From positions 1-33,236 of the forward strand of contig JALLBK010000382.1 in the NCBI GenBank assembly GCA_036940085.1: 33,236 bases of DNA, in the 5' to 3' direction. Numbering within the stretch: position 1 is the first letter of the stretch; each line of letters opens with the position of its first letter. The translations under genes were made by a program, and so were the position numbers. Positions 1-10,285 of this stretch are shown in pieces. The notes under the pieces are model-generated. The model had not been told where the DNA came from. It worked only from the letters and a program-made list of their open reading frames with translations, and ran no database searches. The DNA is from Discostella pseudostelligera (lineage: Eukaryota > Bacillariophyta > Thalassiosirophyceae > Thalassiosirales > Thalassiosiraceae).

Positions 1-126
1 CATCATCATCTTCTTCAAGCGGGCCAATAAATAATGGCATTGGCGACATCATCATAGTATAGTATCAATTACAATATCTATTTTGGTAGTTCAATCACCA
101 TATCACCCCAATAAGAAAAGGAAACA
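1..126 (+). promoter_or_regulatory. 5' flank of MRE11
   Basis: This is the short AT-rich stretch before the MRE11 start codon, and it should contain the 5' UTR and part of the promoter. I see CAT/ATC-rich runs but no clear TATA box or other factor site. The ATG at 127 follows AAACA, a favourable purine-rich context. Confidence 0.35.
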
Positions 127-3100
127 ATGGCACCACCCCGAGGACGACGTGGCCGTACAGCAGCCGTAGGCGTAGGTGCTGCTCGATCTCAGCAGCAGCA
201 GCCGGAGGAGGAGGAGGATGCGTCGGATGATTCCGACAATGACAGCAACAATGACACGCGACGACGACCAAGAGGTGCCTCAGCAGCGACGGCGACAGCA
301 ATGGAAATGGAAGAGGAGGATCCCTCGAGGAGGAGGGGCAGGCGTACTACTACTACTACTACTACTCGAAATGACAATGCTGATGCACATGCTCATGCTC
401 ATGAAGACGACGGAGCACCTGTCGCCACCGCCAATAGGGGAGTGTCGCTGTCACGCACCACCAACCATCACAATACTGCCACCACCACCTCTGATGAAGA
501 AGAATCCTCATCCTCCTCCTCCATTCTAAAAATTCTCCTATCCACCGACAATCATTTAGGATATTGTGAACGTGATCCCATCCGATCACGGGATTCTTTT
601 GCGGCATTTGAAGAAATGTTGCAAATTGCACGAGCGAATAAGGTGGATATGGTATTGTTGAGTGGTGACCTGTTTCACGAGAATAAACCTAGTCGGAAGA
701 CGTTGCATACGGTGAGAGCAGTGTTTTTGTTTGTTGTTTTTTGAAATTGCAGTGTTGGGTGTTGGCGGATATTTTGGATTTTGCTTGGTTTGTCCAAGAG
801 AGGGGGGGGGGGGCTGAGAATCGATTACCGAGCATCATTTGTTGATAAAATGTCCACTTGTTTTACATCATTCTCTCATTGTGTCTTCTTGTCTTTCCGC
901 AAACAATTACACATGCATCCACCATAACAATGATGATGACAATGACAACAAATTACCCTACCCTCTCCAGACCATGGAAATCCTACGACGGTACTGCATG
1001 GGTAGCGAACCGGTCAACTTTCAAATTGTCAGTGATCAAAAGGAATGTTTGAGGAGTGTGGTTAGTGGACGGGCCAATTATGAAGATGAATTTTACTCGG
1101 TGAGTGTTGTTATAGATAGATATGTACTTTGCATTCCAATCTATTCTTGGTGGAAGCTGCCTCTTCACACGCCTACACTTCCAACTCACTCTTTCTATCC
1201 AATCAACCATTACCTTTTGTAAGGTGGATTTGCCCATCTTTCTCATACACGGCAACCACGATGACCCAACACGCGATGGTGGTCCCGAACTCCTCTCGGC
1301 CGTTGACTTGCTATCGGTGGCCAATCTCGTCAACTATTTTGGTCGACAGGATGAGGTGGACAATGTTCGAGTATCACCAGTGTTGATTCAAAAGGGTGAG
1401 ACGAAAGTGGCATTGTACGGTATGGGGAGTATGAGAGATGAACGATTGAATCGAATGTGGCAGAGTAAGAAGGTGAAATTTCTACGTCCGGAACGTGGTG
1501 GTGGTGGTGGTGGTGGGCACAACCATAACGAAGACGACGAGGGTGGTGGCGAAGAGGATGAAAAAGAATGGTTCAACATCTTCACCTTACACCAAAATCG
1601 TGATTTGGGACGCGGATCGAAAAATTGTGTCCATGAGAGTATGATCCCCGAATGGATGGACTTGGTAGTCTGGGGGCATGAACACGAATGTCTCATCCAT
1701 CCCTCGGAGTCACTCGTGGGGACCTTTCGGATTATCCAACCGGGAAGTTCAGTCGCCACCTCGTTAACTGCGGGGGAGGCACGACGGAAACAGGTGGGAT
1801 TATTAGAAATCAAGGGTGGGAATTTCCGTCTCACGCCCAAGACGTTGAGTTGCGTGCGGAGCTTTGCGGTGGGTGAGGTAGTATTGGGGGATATGGCTCG
1901 TGAGCGTGGAGGCGTGCTGGATGTGGAGGATCCCAATGTGGAGGATAGCATGTCGGAATTGCTGGAAGCCGAAGTGAATGCCTTGGTAAGAGTAGTCGTA
2001 GTTTCTCTCTCTCTCGTGTGTGTGCCGCTTCTATGGACGTCTCATTTTGACGTACTGAATTCTCCATTATAAACCAGATCCAAAAGGCACGAGACGAGGC
2101 CGAGCACTTGAGACAAGATGCCGAAGATGAGGCCGCGGCACAGTCACGTGCGATCGAAGATGAATTCGATGATTCCGACAAACCCCAACGCAAGTATGCA
2201 TTAAAGAATCCAGAAAAGGTGTTAGTGCGTCTGAAGGTGGAACATACTGGCTTCACCACGTTAAATAACCAACGGTTTGGATCGAAATTCGTTGGCCAGG
2301 TGGTGAGTATCTGGTAGCAGGTGTGACTTTTCAACGCCATCTTTCCCCACGGTCTCATTCACGTGTCTCAATATCGACACCATCTTCACTCGCCCACCTA
2401 CCCATGCAGGCCAATCCATCCGACATTCTACTATTCCACAAGCGTCGGCAAGCGGAGGCTGCAACGGGTGGCAAGGGTGGTGCTTCGAAGAAGAAACGTC
2501 GAGTTGCTGGATTGGATGTGCCTTTAGAGCCCGAAGACTTGGAACAAATCAATATAGAGGATCTCATACAAGTAAACTTGGCCAACAGCGAGAAAAAGTT
2601 AGAAATCCTTGACGAGAAGGGTATGGGTGAAGGTATGAACTGTTCCATGATTTATTTGATTCATTTCTTGGACCATGGAGATCGATTGTTTGACCGACCC
2701 TCGTTTAATCAATGATCTTTACTCGCAGCTTTGGAACAATTTGTCGAGAAAAAGGAAGCGAGAGGTTTCACCATATGGACAGAGAAAATGCTTTCACAGA
2801 ATCAAAAGATTCTAATGAAACGAGCGCGTGGAGATGGAGAGAATGGCGAGGGTGGAGTCGCAATGGACAACCCCACGTCGGTACGAGAAATCCTCTCGGA
2901 CATTTCGGAGAAGAAACGCGCGGAATATGAGAGTCAGCGCGATGAGACAGCTGAGAAGAGGATGAATTCTGGACAGCAGAAAGGTAGTAAAAGGTCGAGT
3001 GATAGTTACGGAGAGAGGAAACGGGCAAATCCAAGCGATGATGAGGATGATTTCGACGAGAGGCCTCCGCCCAAGAAGGCTTCTGTGGCGAAAAAGGGAC

Positions 3101-3465
3101 CAATAAAGAAGGCCCGTTCTCGTCGTGCCGATGATGACTCTGACTCGGACATGGAGTATGAAGCACCGAAGAAGGCTGCAGCATCCTCCTCTCGTCCTTC
3201 CCGTGCAACCACAACCAAAAAGCCCAAATACACCTATGATGATTCCGGTGCGGAAGATATTGACGATAGCGAGGATGAAGTATTGCCTAAGTCAGCTACA
3301 CGCGGTAAGAAGGTTGCGTCGAACAGCCCGACGCGGAAAGGCAAAATCCCACGCCCTACGATAAATTTGGAAAGCGACACCGATGATGAGCCAAGCAGTC
3401 ATTTTAGGGGTGGTGGCGCGTGGGGAAGTTCCAGCCAGAGCACAACTGGACGAGGTCGACGATAG
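127..3465 (+). CDS. MRE11: MRE11 double-strand-break repair nuclease
   Basis: This is the nuclease subunit of the Mre11-Rad50-Nbs1 complex, which acts in the nucleus on DNA ends. Predicted exons are 127-711, 971-1099, 1224-1985, 2078-2302, 2410-2632 and 2729-3465, giving about 886 residues. All introns are GT-AG and the first four junctions are phase 0. The phosphodiesterase motifs are all visible: DNH (D141, H143), GD...HEN (D181, E185), GNHDDP (N249-D251), LHQNRD, and WGHEHEC (H390, H392). The QPGSSVATS stretch and the ANPSDILLF and EKGMGE segments of the capping region also match the family. An Arg/Glu/Thr-rich N-terminal extension of about 130 residues precedes the nuclease, and a Gly/acidic loop (near 1494-1565) interrupts it. 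The C-terminal 230 residues are charged, Ser/Asp-rich, disordered-looking and end in GRGRR. The family assignment is very secure; exact splice sites are inferred. Confidence 0.96.
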
Positions 3466-3544
3466 GAGAAATCGGACATTGCCGTGATTACGGTCCGATG
3501 CATTCAACTCAGCTCAGGAAATTTGCGTTGGAATTTGCTAATAT

Positions 3545-5781
3545 TTACATAGACTTATCGAAATAGAGATAATGCAAAAAATCCGCAGGACGGTCGGGGC
3601 GCTCGTCCGACTCAGCAACAACCTCTTCATCTACCTGTTCACTTTCATCTCTAACACTCGACAGTTGGCGATCGTCCGACTCAGCAACAGCCTCTTCATC
3701 TACCTTTTCACTTTCATCTCTAACACTCGACAGTTCCCTTTCAACGACTTGTTTTGGAATTGCTGTGCCGCTCTCACCTATTGGTGCAAAAGCTCTTACA
3801 AGTTGTTTTGGTAGGGTCGAGGAATAGAGATAATTCAAAAAATCAGTAGAGCTGATGGAAGTCGAACTGATAGAGTTGCTATCCAGCTCATCGGTCGATT
3901 CCACTTTTAACGCATCTTTGTCTGGCTCGCCATCGTAATTTTTTATTGTTGTACTTGCTGCTTTTGCTTCAGCTGGTTTTGCAAAGATTGATTTGGCCAA
4001 TGAATTGGTATGCCCGACAACACTACGAATGGCCATCAAAGCTTTATCCTCCTCTGGATACAAATTGTCTTTATTCGGAATAACCAATCGGAGCACCGCT
4101 TGTGTCACTCCAAGAACAACGCCTATCCCATTGGGAACGATCAAGTACTTGTTGTCGACACCAATTCCAAAGAGCATAAAGAAGAGGGCGCAGCCAGTAT
4201 TTAACATCATGGTGTAGCGATGGATCGAACTTGAATCTCTGGTCTTAATGACTTTGACAATGCACGACAATGGGGCTCCGTAGAAAAAGCTTATGTTCAA
4301 GTTCACACTGATGCCGATGATAGTCAATCTCTGTTCGTGAGTCATATTGAAAAGGGAGATTGTGGCAATGAGAATCAACCAAATGGCCACAATTACCACC
4401 AGGACCCTCTCATGTGGAGCTGGCGCCTCACTCTTTTGGATTGCTACTTCAAATGCTACTTTCGTCAGCCGTTCGAGGGTGCCACCAGTTGGAGGGGTTA
4501 TAGACATCGAAGAACGTGTAAAGCTCGGGAATAGACTCGTGCTGTCTTGTTGACCGGTGGATGAAGTTGTCGCAGCGTGCACATCCGAATACTCCATCAT
4601 CTCCAATAAGCGCTCGGAGTTAGGGGTCGTAGTATTAGAAAGGCCAAGAAGATGCTGAGCCTTCGAAGTGATGGCGGGAGATTTACTCTGAAATCTGACC
4701 CGGTGATCAGTTAATTTTGTTGTTTGGCTATTTGCGAGTGTATCCCCAATGACTTCTGATGGTGGCAATGTCGACACGTCATTCTCTTCTATTCTCTCGC
4801 CTTTCCCTCCCACCTCCTCATCCTCGCCGTTAGTTTTATCGTCTTCATCGCCTGAGATAATATCCTCTCTCTCCTCTTTCAGCTCCAGTCGATAAAACTG
4901 CTGCAACAAAGCAGCAGTAGACGCCAATCCACCCCCCGAACCTCCAGACGAGCCAATACTTCGGTGAGGAGGCGACAAACTCATAAGACTCGTGCGTCTC
5001 GAGTTGTTACTGTTGTCCCCAACATCGTTCTCTTGTACAACACCACTTCCACCAAAATTCATACTAGCCGTCTCCCCCATGAGATGTTCATTCTCTCTTA
5101 GAAAATTCACCATGGATTTCCGTATGTCCTCCGACAATCTATCGCAGTATTGAAGTTTGGCCGCGGCTATGTTCAGCCATATGGATATAATCAAGCCCGG
5201 TGCGTTTGCCCAAAATATGAACCAGTTCTGTTTTAGTGTGAGGGTATTGAAACCAGTTAGATATTTTATTGCATCCATAGATGGGAAAGAATCGAATGAT
5301 AAAATGAACTTTTTACCTGCAATAAGAAGGAATATACGATCCATCCTGTGCAATTTCCCGTCATGACAGCCCAAGGCGTTGGATTTAAGTCACCTAGCGA
5401 GCCCTGCTTCACTGCCTGTGAAACGAATACAATAATATTTCACACGGAATGGAGCAAATGAAACAGTTGGTTATTAGTGTGATCGATGACTGTCCAGCAA
5501 AAAGATATGGTAGCAGGCAATATCTCACCATGTGTACATCTCTTATTGGGGCTGAAGTTGGTAACACACAAAATTGCAATGCATAATAATTGAAATGCAA
5601 TAATTAGCAAAAACGAATATCAATTGCATTATCATGATAGAATACCAATAGTGCGGTACACACACATTGCAGTTGAGAGAAGGTTTCAACAACAACTCTT
5701 ACCTGAAAACATCAAGTTGGCGAAGATGGCACCCAAGAGGGGGCAAATATATTCAAAGAAGATGATTTGAAAGGATAGCAT
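3545..5781 (-). CDS. SWEET (MtN3/saliva) sugar transporter with long loop and repeat tail
   Basis: This is a bidirectional sugar uniporter family member of the plasma or an internal membrane. Predicted exons are 5781-5703, 5551-5529 (23 nt), 5415-5317 and 5227-3545, giving about 627 residues. The first triple-helix bundle is built from TM1 (exon 1), the APIRDVHM microexon, GSLGDLNPTPW with TGNCTGW (exon 3), and the FWANAPGLIISIWLN helix of exon 4. The second bundle has four helices starting near LVVIVAIWLILI, including FFYGAPLSCIVKVIKTRDSSSI and LIVPNGIGVVLGVTQAVL. About 245 Ser/Glu-rich residues separate TM3 from TM4, far longer than the family norm. An acidic C-terminal tail of about 160 residues holds tandem repeats. 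The start at 5781 places TM1 directly at the N terminus. An in-frame ATG at 5964 would add a poly-Val stretch encoded by a simple repeat, which I think is 5' UTR. The gene converges with MRE11, leaving 79 bp between the stop codons. Confidence 0.88.
3604..3741 (-). repeat. Two tandem 69-nt units in the SWEET tail
   Basis: Two nearly identical 69-nt units (3604-3672 and 3673-3741) encode 23 residues each, of the form LSSVRDESE[KQ]VDEE[AV]VAESD[DE]. The unit length is a multiple of three, so the frame is kept. An outer pair of matching segments (around 3563-3583 and 3826-3846, core ATAGAGATAAT) encodes DFLHYLY and DFLNYLY on either side. Confidence 0.9.
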
Positions 5782-5900
5782 TGTTGTGTCTGTGTTGAAT
5801 GGGTATGTAGAATAATGATATCTTTTGGCGCTCGTGATCTCGTACTGCCCGCCCACCTCGATGATAATTCTCAAGACTCCAGAAAAAGGTAAAGAGGGGC

Positions 5901-5935
5901 CGACGACGACGACGACGACGACGACTACGACTACT
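5901..5935. repeat. (GAC)n / (TAC)n trinucleotide microsatellite
   Basis: A CGA/GAC run of about eight units passes into ACT/TAC units. It lies upstream of the SWEET start on the minus strand, where an extended reading frame would read it as poly-Val. Confidence 0.9.
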
Positions 5936-6010
5936 AAATCTAATTGCCTACCGCCAAACTCCAAGTACTAGCCATGAAAATAACCAGCGTTTGTCTCGAT
6001 GCCGATTCCG

Positions 6011-6037
6011 GATGTCGCCGCAGNGATGTCGCCGCAG
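6011..6037. other. Ambiguous base between two identical 13-mers
   Basis: The only N of the window is at 6024. It is flanked directly by two copies of GATGTCGCCGCAG (6011-6023 and 6025-6037). This looks like a contig join whose overlapping ends were not merged, so one copy is probably artificial. Confidence 0.75.
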
Positions 6038-6362
6038 TAGGGAACAAATGAATGGTCACTTCCCCAGTGGAGAAGATGAACCAATTCCGCCACCGACGCG
6101 ACCAACCATTGTTTCCTCCCTCTGCACAACATGGGGACGGACGGCGAGAAACAGGCTCAACTTCTTGGTTGAGCAGCCTCTCCCGCCAAAATTAGCCGTC
6201 AAGTGGAGTGGCTGGCGCGTTTCCCGCCATTTCCTTGTGGACATGATGACGTGGCAGATTGAAGATGCTACTTCTTCCCGCCATTTTTGTCGCATCTTTT
6301 AGCATCTTTTCCTGCCACGATGTTCGCCCTTCTTCCCGCCATTCTCCGTCCCCTGCGGCACC

Positions 6363-8540
6363 ATGCACCATCAACAAGCCGCTCGCTCCACCTTCACCAT
6401 TCACCCTTCACCTTCACCGTACTACGCACCAATCACTATCGATACTGACCATCAAGCCCTTTTCTATCTTCTTAGTATCATCACCGTCGTCTCAAACTCC
6501 ATGACATTATCTTCCGAGAGCTATTCTAATTCCGCCATAGTATTTTCAAGCTCGCTCCTCCAACGCCTCGAAGGACATGAGCGTCTCCCAACCACCTACA
6601 TTGGTGTACGACGCGTGCGAGACGAAGATCCTCCGTCTACATCATCATCTAGACGGCGACAACCACCACCACCACCGTTGGCGAGGCAAGATGATGTGTT
6701 GGCGGTAGCAACAGCAGAAGCAGTGGGAGTATGTTCGGGTGGGAGTAATAAAGAGGAGGGTGGCTATGATGAGGATGATGCATGGGTACCAAATGAATTG
6801 ATGACCACGTGCTCAAGAAGCGGTGACGAGAATTGCACTGAAATATTACCACCACCACCGTCTTCGTCTTCTTCAATTCGTCTTACCGATAATCAGAATG
6901 AGGGCGAGAACGACGAGGAGGAGAATGAGAGAACGATCCAGCAGAACTCAAAGGTAGCACCCATAATCTTCCGGATAACCGACCCCAACGACGACAGTAC
7001 TACCAGCACTGGACGGCGCATGACCAGTCGAGAGAAGAAACAATTCAAATATCAATTAAAACAAGCCCAACAATCCGTTCGAAAAGAGGAACGTCAACGT
7101 CTACATGAACAAAGAATACAAGAGGCCAAGAAGGAGAAGGCAGAACGAAAACGAGTGAAACGATTGGCTTGGCAAGCGAAAAAACTACAACAACAATTGC
7201 ATCAGTACGAGGAGCAACCCCAACCGCAGCAGCAGCAACAGCAACAAGCCAATGATGAGCAGACTGCAATCGCAACAAAAATGTGCAATAGGATGGCAAA
7301 AGTTCCAGGGAAGCAAGTGGATCACAACATACCCAAGAATGATGCACCAACACCAACGTCCGTTACTGTACCCACCGCGACACGGAAAGGGGCAGGACCA
7401 GCAGCACTACCACCAACTCCGGCAATGTTGACACCAGCAGCAACAACAACAGCATGCCTCATCCGAGATTTGGGACTATTTTTGCCGCCCGTCACCCTAC
7501 ACGAGCAGCATTCTGATAACATATCATCATCAACAACAGCCAGATTTCGAAGAAGAAGAACAACAATTATGGATTCAGATCTATCCACACAATGGGCCAA
7601 CAAATTGTTGCATACTGCATTAACTCCGGCAGATGTATCAAGATCAAAAGAGGAGATGAGACCAATGGCATATCGGTTGGTACCTGAGGTATGGGCACGG
7701 CTTTGTCCTGATTCGTTGTGGACGGTCGAGGCGGAGGCGGTGTCGACGACGACGACGATGGAAGATGCCGATGCAGAAACTGCTGCTGCTAATGCTGTTG
7801 CTTTCCCTAATTCTTCAACTGAGCCAAATGCCGAAGAAGGCAATACGAATATCAATAAGAAGCAAACTCAAATCCATGAGCCAAGGGAAGGCACTACAAC
7901 TATTACAACTGCTCCTACGTTTGACACACTGCCTTCTCCCATAGCAACAACGACAACAACGTGTTACGTTCCCAACCATGATTATGCATTTGCTCAGCTA
8001 CGCACCGACACCTCTTCGTACGATCAAGATGCCTCCTTAATAGTTCAACATTTGCATCAATACTCCAATTTATATATTGCCTGCGGGGCAATATTTGGAT
8101 GTGATTTGTTATTGTACGATGGTCCTCGCGATGTACGGCATTCCTTTGCTGGTGTACGTATTTACTGTTGTAAGAGTAGAAGACGAAGGAGCAGGACTGA
8201 TGGAAGTGACAACATGAATGAGAAAGAAGGGAGTGGTTCCATAAACGACCAGCTTCCCATACCGTCGGCGTATGATATGGCAGGTTTTGTTCGGACTATG
8301 AATTCGGCAAGGAAGATTGCTTTACTTGCAACAGTTGTTCGAGATGTAGACGATGGCGGCGGCAATGACGTGGATAACTCACCACCGAGGTCGATGGCGA
8401 CAACATCGAAACCAACCTATCGGATTGCAATTGTCGATTTGGCTTTGGAGAAGGTCCTTTCTGCTCCTACTCATGTACGGAAGGGAAATACAAAGAAACG
8501 ACGATCGGAAGAAGATGCTGCTAATGGACTGGCAAAATGA
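6363..8540 (+). CDS. tRNA-splicing endonuclease catalytic subunit, Sen34-like
   Basis: This intronless 725-residue protein ends in a tRNA-intron endonuclease domain, which cuts pre-tRNA at exon-intron borders. The core runs from about residue 560 to 700. The family triad is visible as Tyr585 (LLLYDGP), His593 (DVRHSF) and Lys651 (SARKIAL). The eight-residue Tyr-His spacing is shared by the Sen2 and Sen34 catalytic subunits. The IPSAYDMAGFVRTMNSARK segment and the YRLVPEVWARL stretch upstream look more like Sen34, but Sen2 is not excluded. Between an N-terminal segment and the core lie several hundred low-complexity residues: Ser/Pro runs, a Lys/Arg/Glu coiled-coil-like helix (about 220-285), a poly-Gln run and Thr/Ala-rich parts. 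A second start at 6501 would remove 46 residues. Human TSEN34 is only about 300 residues long, so this one is much expanded. Confidence 0.7.
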   Translation: MHHQQAARSTFTIHPSPSPYYAPITIDTDHQALFYLLSIITVVSNSMTLSSESYSNSAIVFSSSLLQRLEGHERLPTTYIGVRRVRDEDPPSTSSSRRRQPPPPPLARQDDVLAVATAEAVGVCSGGSNKEEGGYDEDDAWVPNELMTTCSRSGDENCTEILPPPPSSSSSIRLTDNQNEGENDEEENERTIQQNSKVAPIIFRITDPNDDSTTSTGRRMTSREKKQFKYQLKQAQQSVRKEERQRLHEQRIQEAKKEKAERKRVKRLAWQAKKLQQQLHQYEEQPQPQQQQQQQANDEQTAIATKMCNRMAKVPGKQVDHNIPKNDAPTPTSVTVPTATRKGAGPAALPPTPAMLTPAATTTACLIRDLGLFLPPVTLHEQHSDNISSSTTARFRRRRTTIMDSDLSTQWANKLLHTALTPADVSRSKEEMRPMAYRLVPEVWARLCPDSLWTVEAEAVSTTTTMEDADAETAAANAVAFPNSSTEPNAEEGNTNINKKQTQIHEPREGTTTITTAPTFDTLPSPIATTTTTCYVPNHDYAFAQLRTDTSSYDQDASLIVQHLHQYSNLYIACGAIFGCDLLLYDGPRDVRHSFAGVRIYCCKSRRRRSRTDGSDNMNEKEGSGSINDQLPIPSAYDMAGFVRTMNSARKIALLATVVRDVDDGGGNDVDNSPPRSMATTSKPTYRIAIVDLALEKVLSAPTHVRKGNTKKRRSEEDAANGLAK

Positions 8541-8618
8541 AAAGTGTGAAAGTTTGGAATCGGGGTCGGTCGGATAATGCTTCATTCATCTTTGTTTATA
8601 CAATAATTACAATAATCT

Positions 8619-10188
8619 TTAGAGAGTGTATGCATCGGAGTCGAGAATGTCTAGATTGCTGCCAAAAATATTGCCGGTTACCATTCCAATCAGCACAAAT
8701 GCTACTGCAGCATTTTTCCTCAATTGAATGACATTCATCAAGTCATCGGTGAAATTTGGGCTTTGCAATGAAAGGGAACCAACCACAACCAACACTATCC
8801 AATTGCACAGAAAGGCCAATAGGGGCAAATTCTTGTGTAGCGGCCATATGATTACCCTTTCCAACGAAACGAAACCAATGCCGACAAATGCACCAATGAA
8901 AACGATTATGGACGCGGAACCTTTATGGTAATTCCACACGTAATACCACGGGGTATCGTCAAAAACCTCATTCGGGCTCAAAAATGTCAAGGATAGTCCA
9001 GTGAAGAGTGCGAATGTCAGCGGGGTGGTGACGAAGATCACGAAGCTGTCGGCATATGCATCCCCTCGAATGCAATAGCTGAGGATCGATCGGATATGCC
9101 CGCCTGATAATGCGCCAACGCATAGTAAAAGAATGAAAACAACAGGGAAATTTGCAACTCCAATCAGGTCGCTGTGTATTCCCCTGAGGAAGGGTGGTAC
9201 TGTTGCGGCAGTGATGGTTGTGATCCATGACAGCCACGCCGCCATTGCTCCTGCGCAGAGGAGTAGACTAAATTCCAGGACTGTTCCTGCAGTCGAGTTC
9301 ACATCGGATACTCCGTTGATATGCTGATTCGGTGGGTGCGACTTCAATTTCTTACTAGATGATGCGATGTTGAGAGTGATAAGTAGCCCAACCGCAAATA
9401 GTGCAACCGCCAGAGCCAGGTTTTGCGTGGCCAAATCAATAATATCCACCAGAAGATCCCGTCCAACACGAACGATACCCTTGAGAAACACCGGAAAAGA
9501 ATGGATCGGGCGATGGAATGCTAGATAGGCAATGTCCGAGATGAAATGCTCCGAACACACACCACATGAATACGGGCAAACATGGTGCATAAACTCCGGA
9601 TTGATGTGGCATTGGTCGCCGACAGTTTGCTTTCCTCGCCGTAATGGAGCGATCCACATGTGGCATTGCGTTGAAAGATCATAACATCGACGTGGTGGAA
9701 TGGAGTATAAATCATGAGCAACTGTAACAATGACATCCAAAAGTAGTACTCCTTTCGTTAATCCAATTTTATCATCATTCCGGATAGCTCCTGGGAAGGC
9801 ATCCAATCGTTCATCGAAGGCGAAGATGCGATCACCAACATGAAGAGAAAAGGTTCGTTGATAATTGGGCTTCAATGAAGATTCACTCCCAATGGCTTGT
9901 CTAGATCGCACAATACGCACATCGACAGGAAGAGAATGACGATTGGCAACGGTAACTTCCATGACAAGTTGTGATTCAACCCAAGTTCGGAATTCCAGAT
10001 GTGCATTCATCTCATCGTTGATGGTGTTGAGCCTTTTCGTATTAAAGACTTGGAAGTTACGAATTGCGTCACCCTTTTTTGCAAAGATTATGTGTGGAGT
10101 GTTAATGTTGGACTCGGCACGGAAGAGACGAGTCAATTCCGTCTGGGTGTTGAATCGAACCTAAAAAGAGTGGGAGATTGAGGAATTG

Positions 10189-10285
<97 letters not shown>

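Larger units (their letters stand above)
5782..6362. promoter_or_regulatory. Divergent promoter region, SWEET / tRNA endonuclease
   Basis: These 580 bp separate two divergent start codons and must hold both promoters and 5' UTRs. The Sen34 side carries several GCGGGAA-type motifs resembling E2F/DP sites: TCCCGCCAAAA at 6181-6191, TTTCCCGCC at 6220-6228, TTCCCGCC at 6275-6282 and 6333-6340. An ACGT-core, bZIP-like TGACGTGGCA lies at 6247-6256. The motif matches are direct; factor binding is inference. I see no convincing gene in this interval. Confidence 0.5.

Noticed and set aside
5782..5964. Upstream in-frame start of SWEET adding 61 residues with poly-Val
   Set aside because: The extension is encoded by a trinucleotide microsatellite and would put an unusual leader before TM1; the family starts close to TM1.
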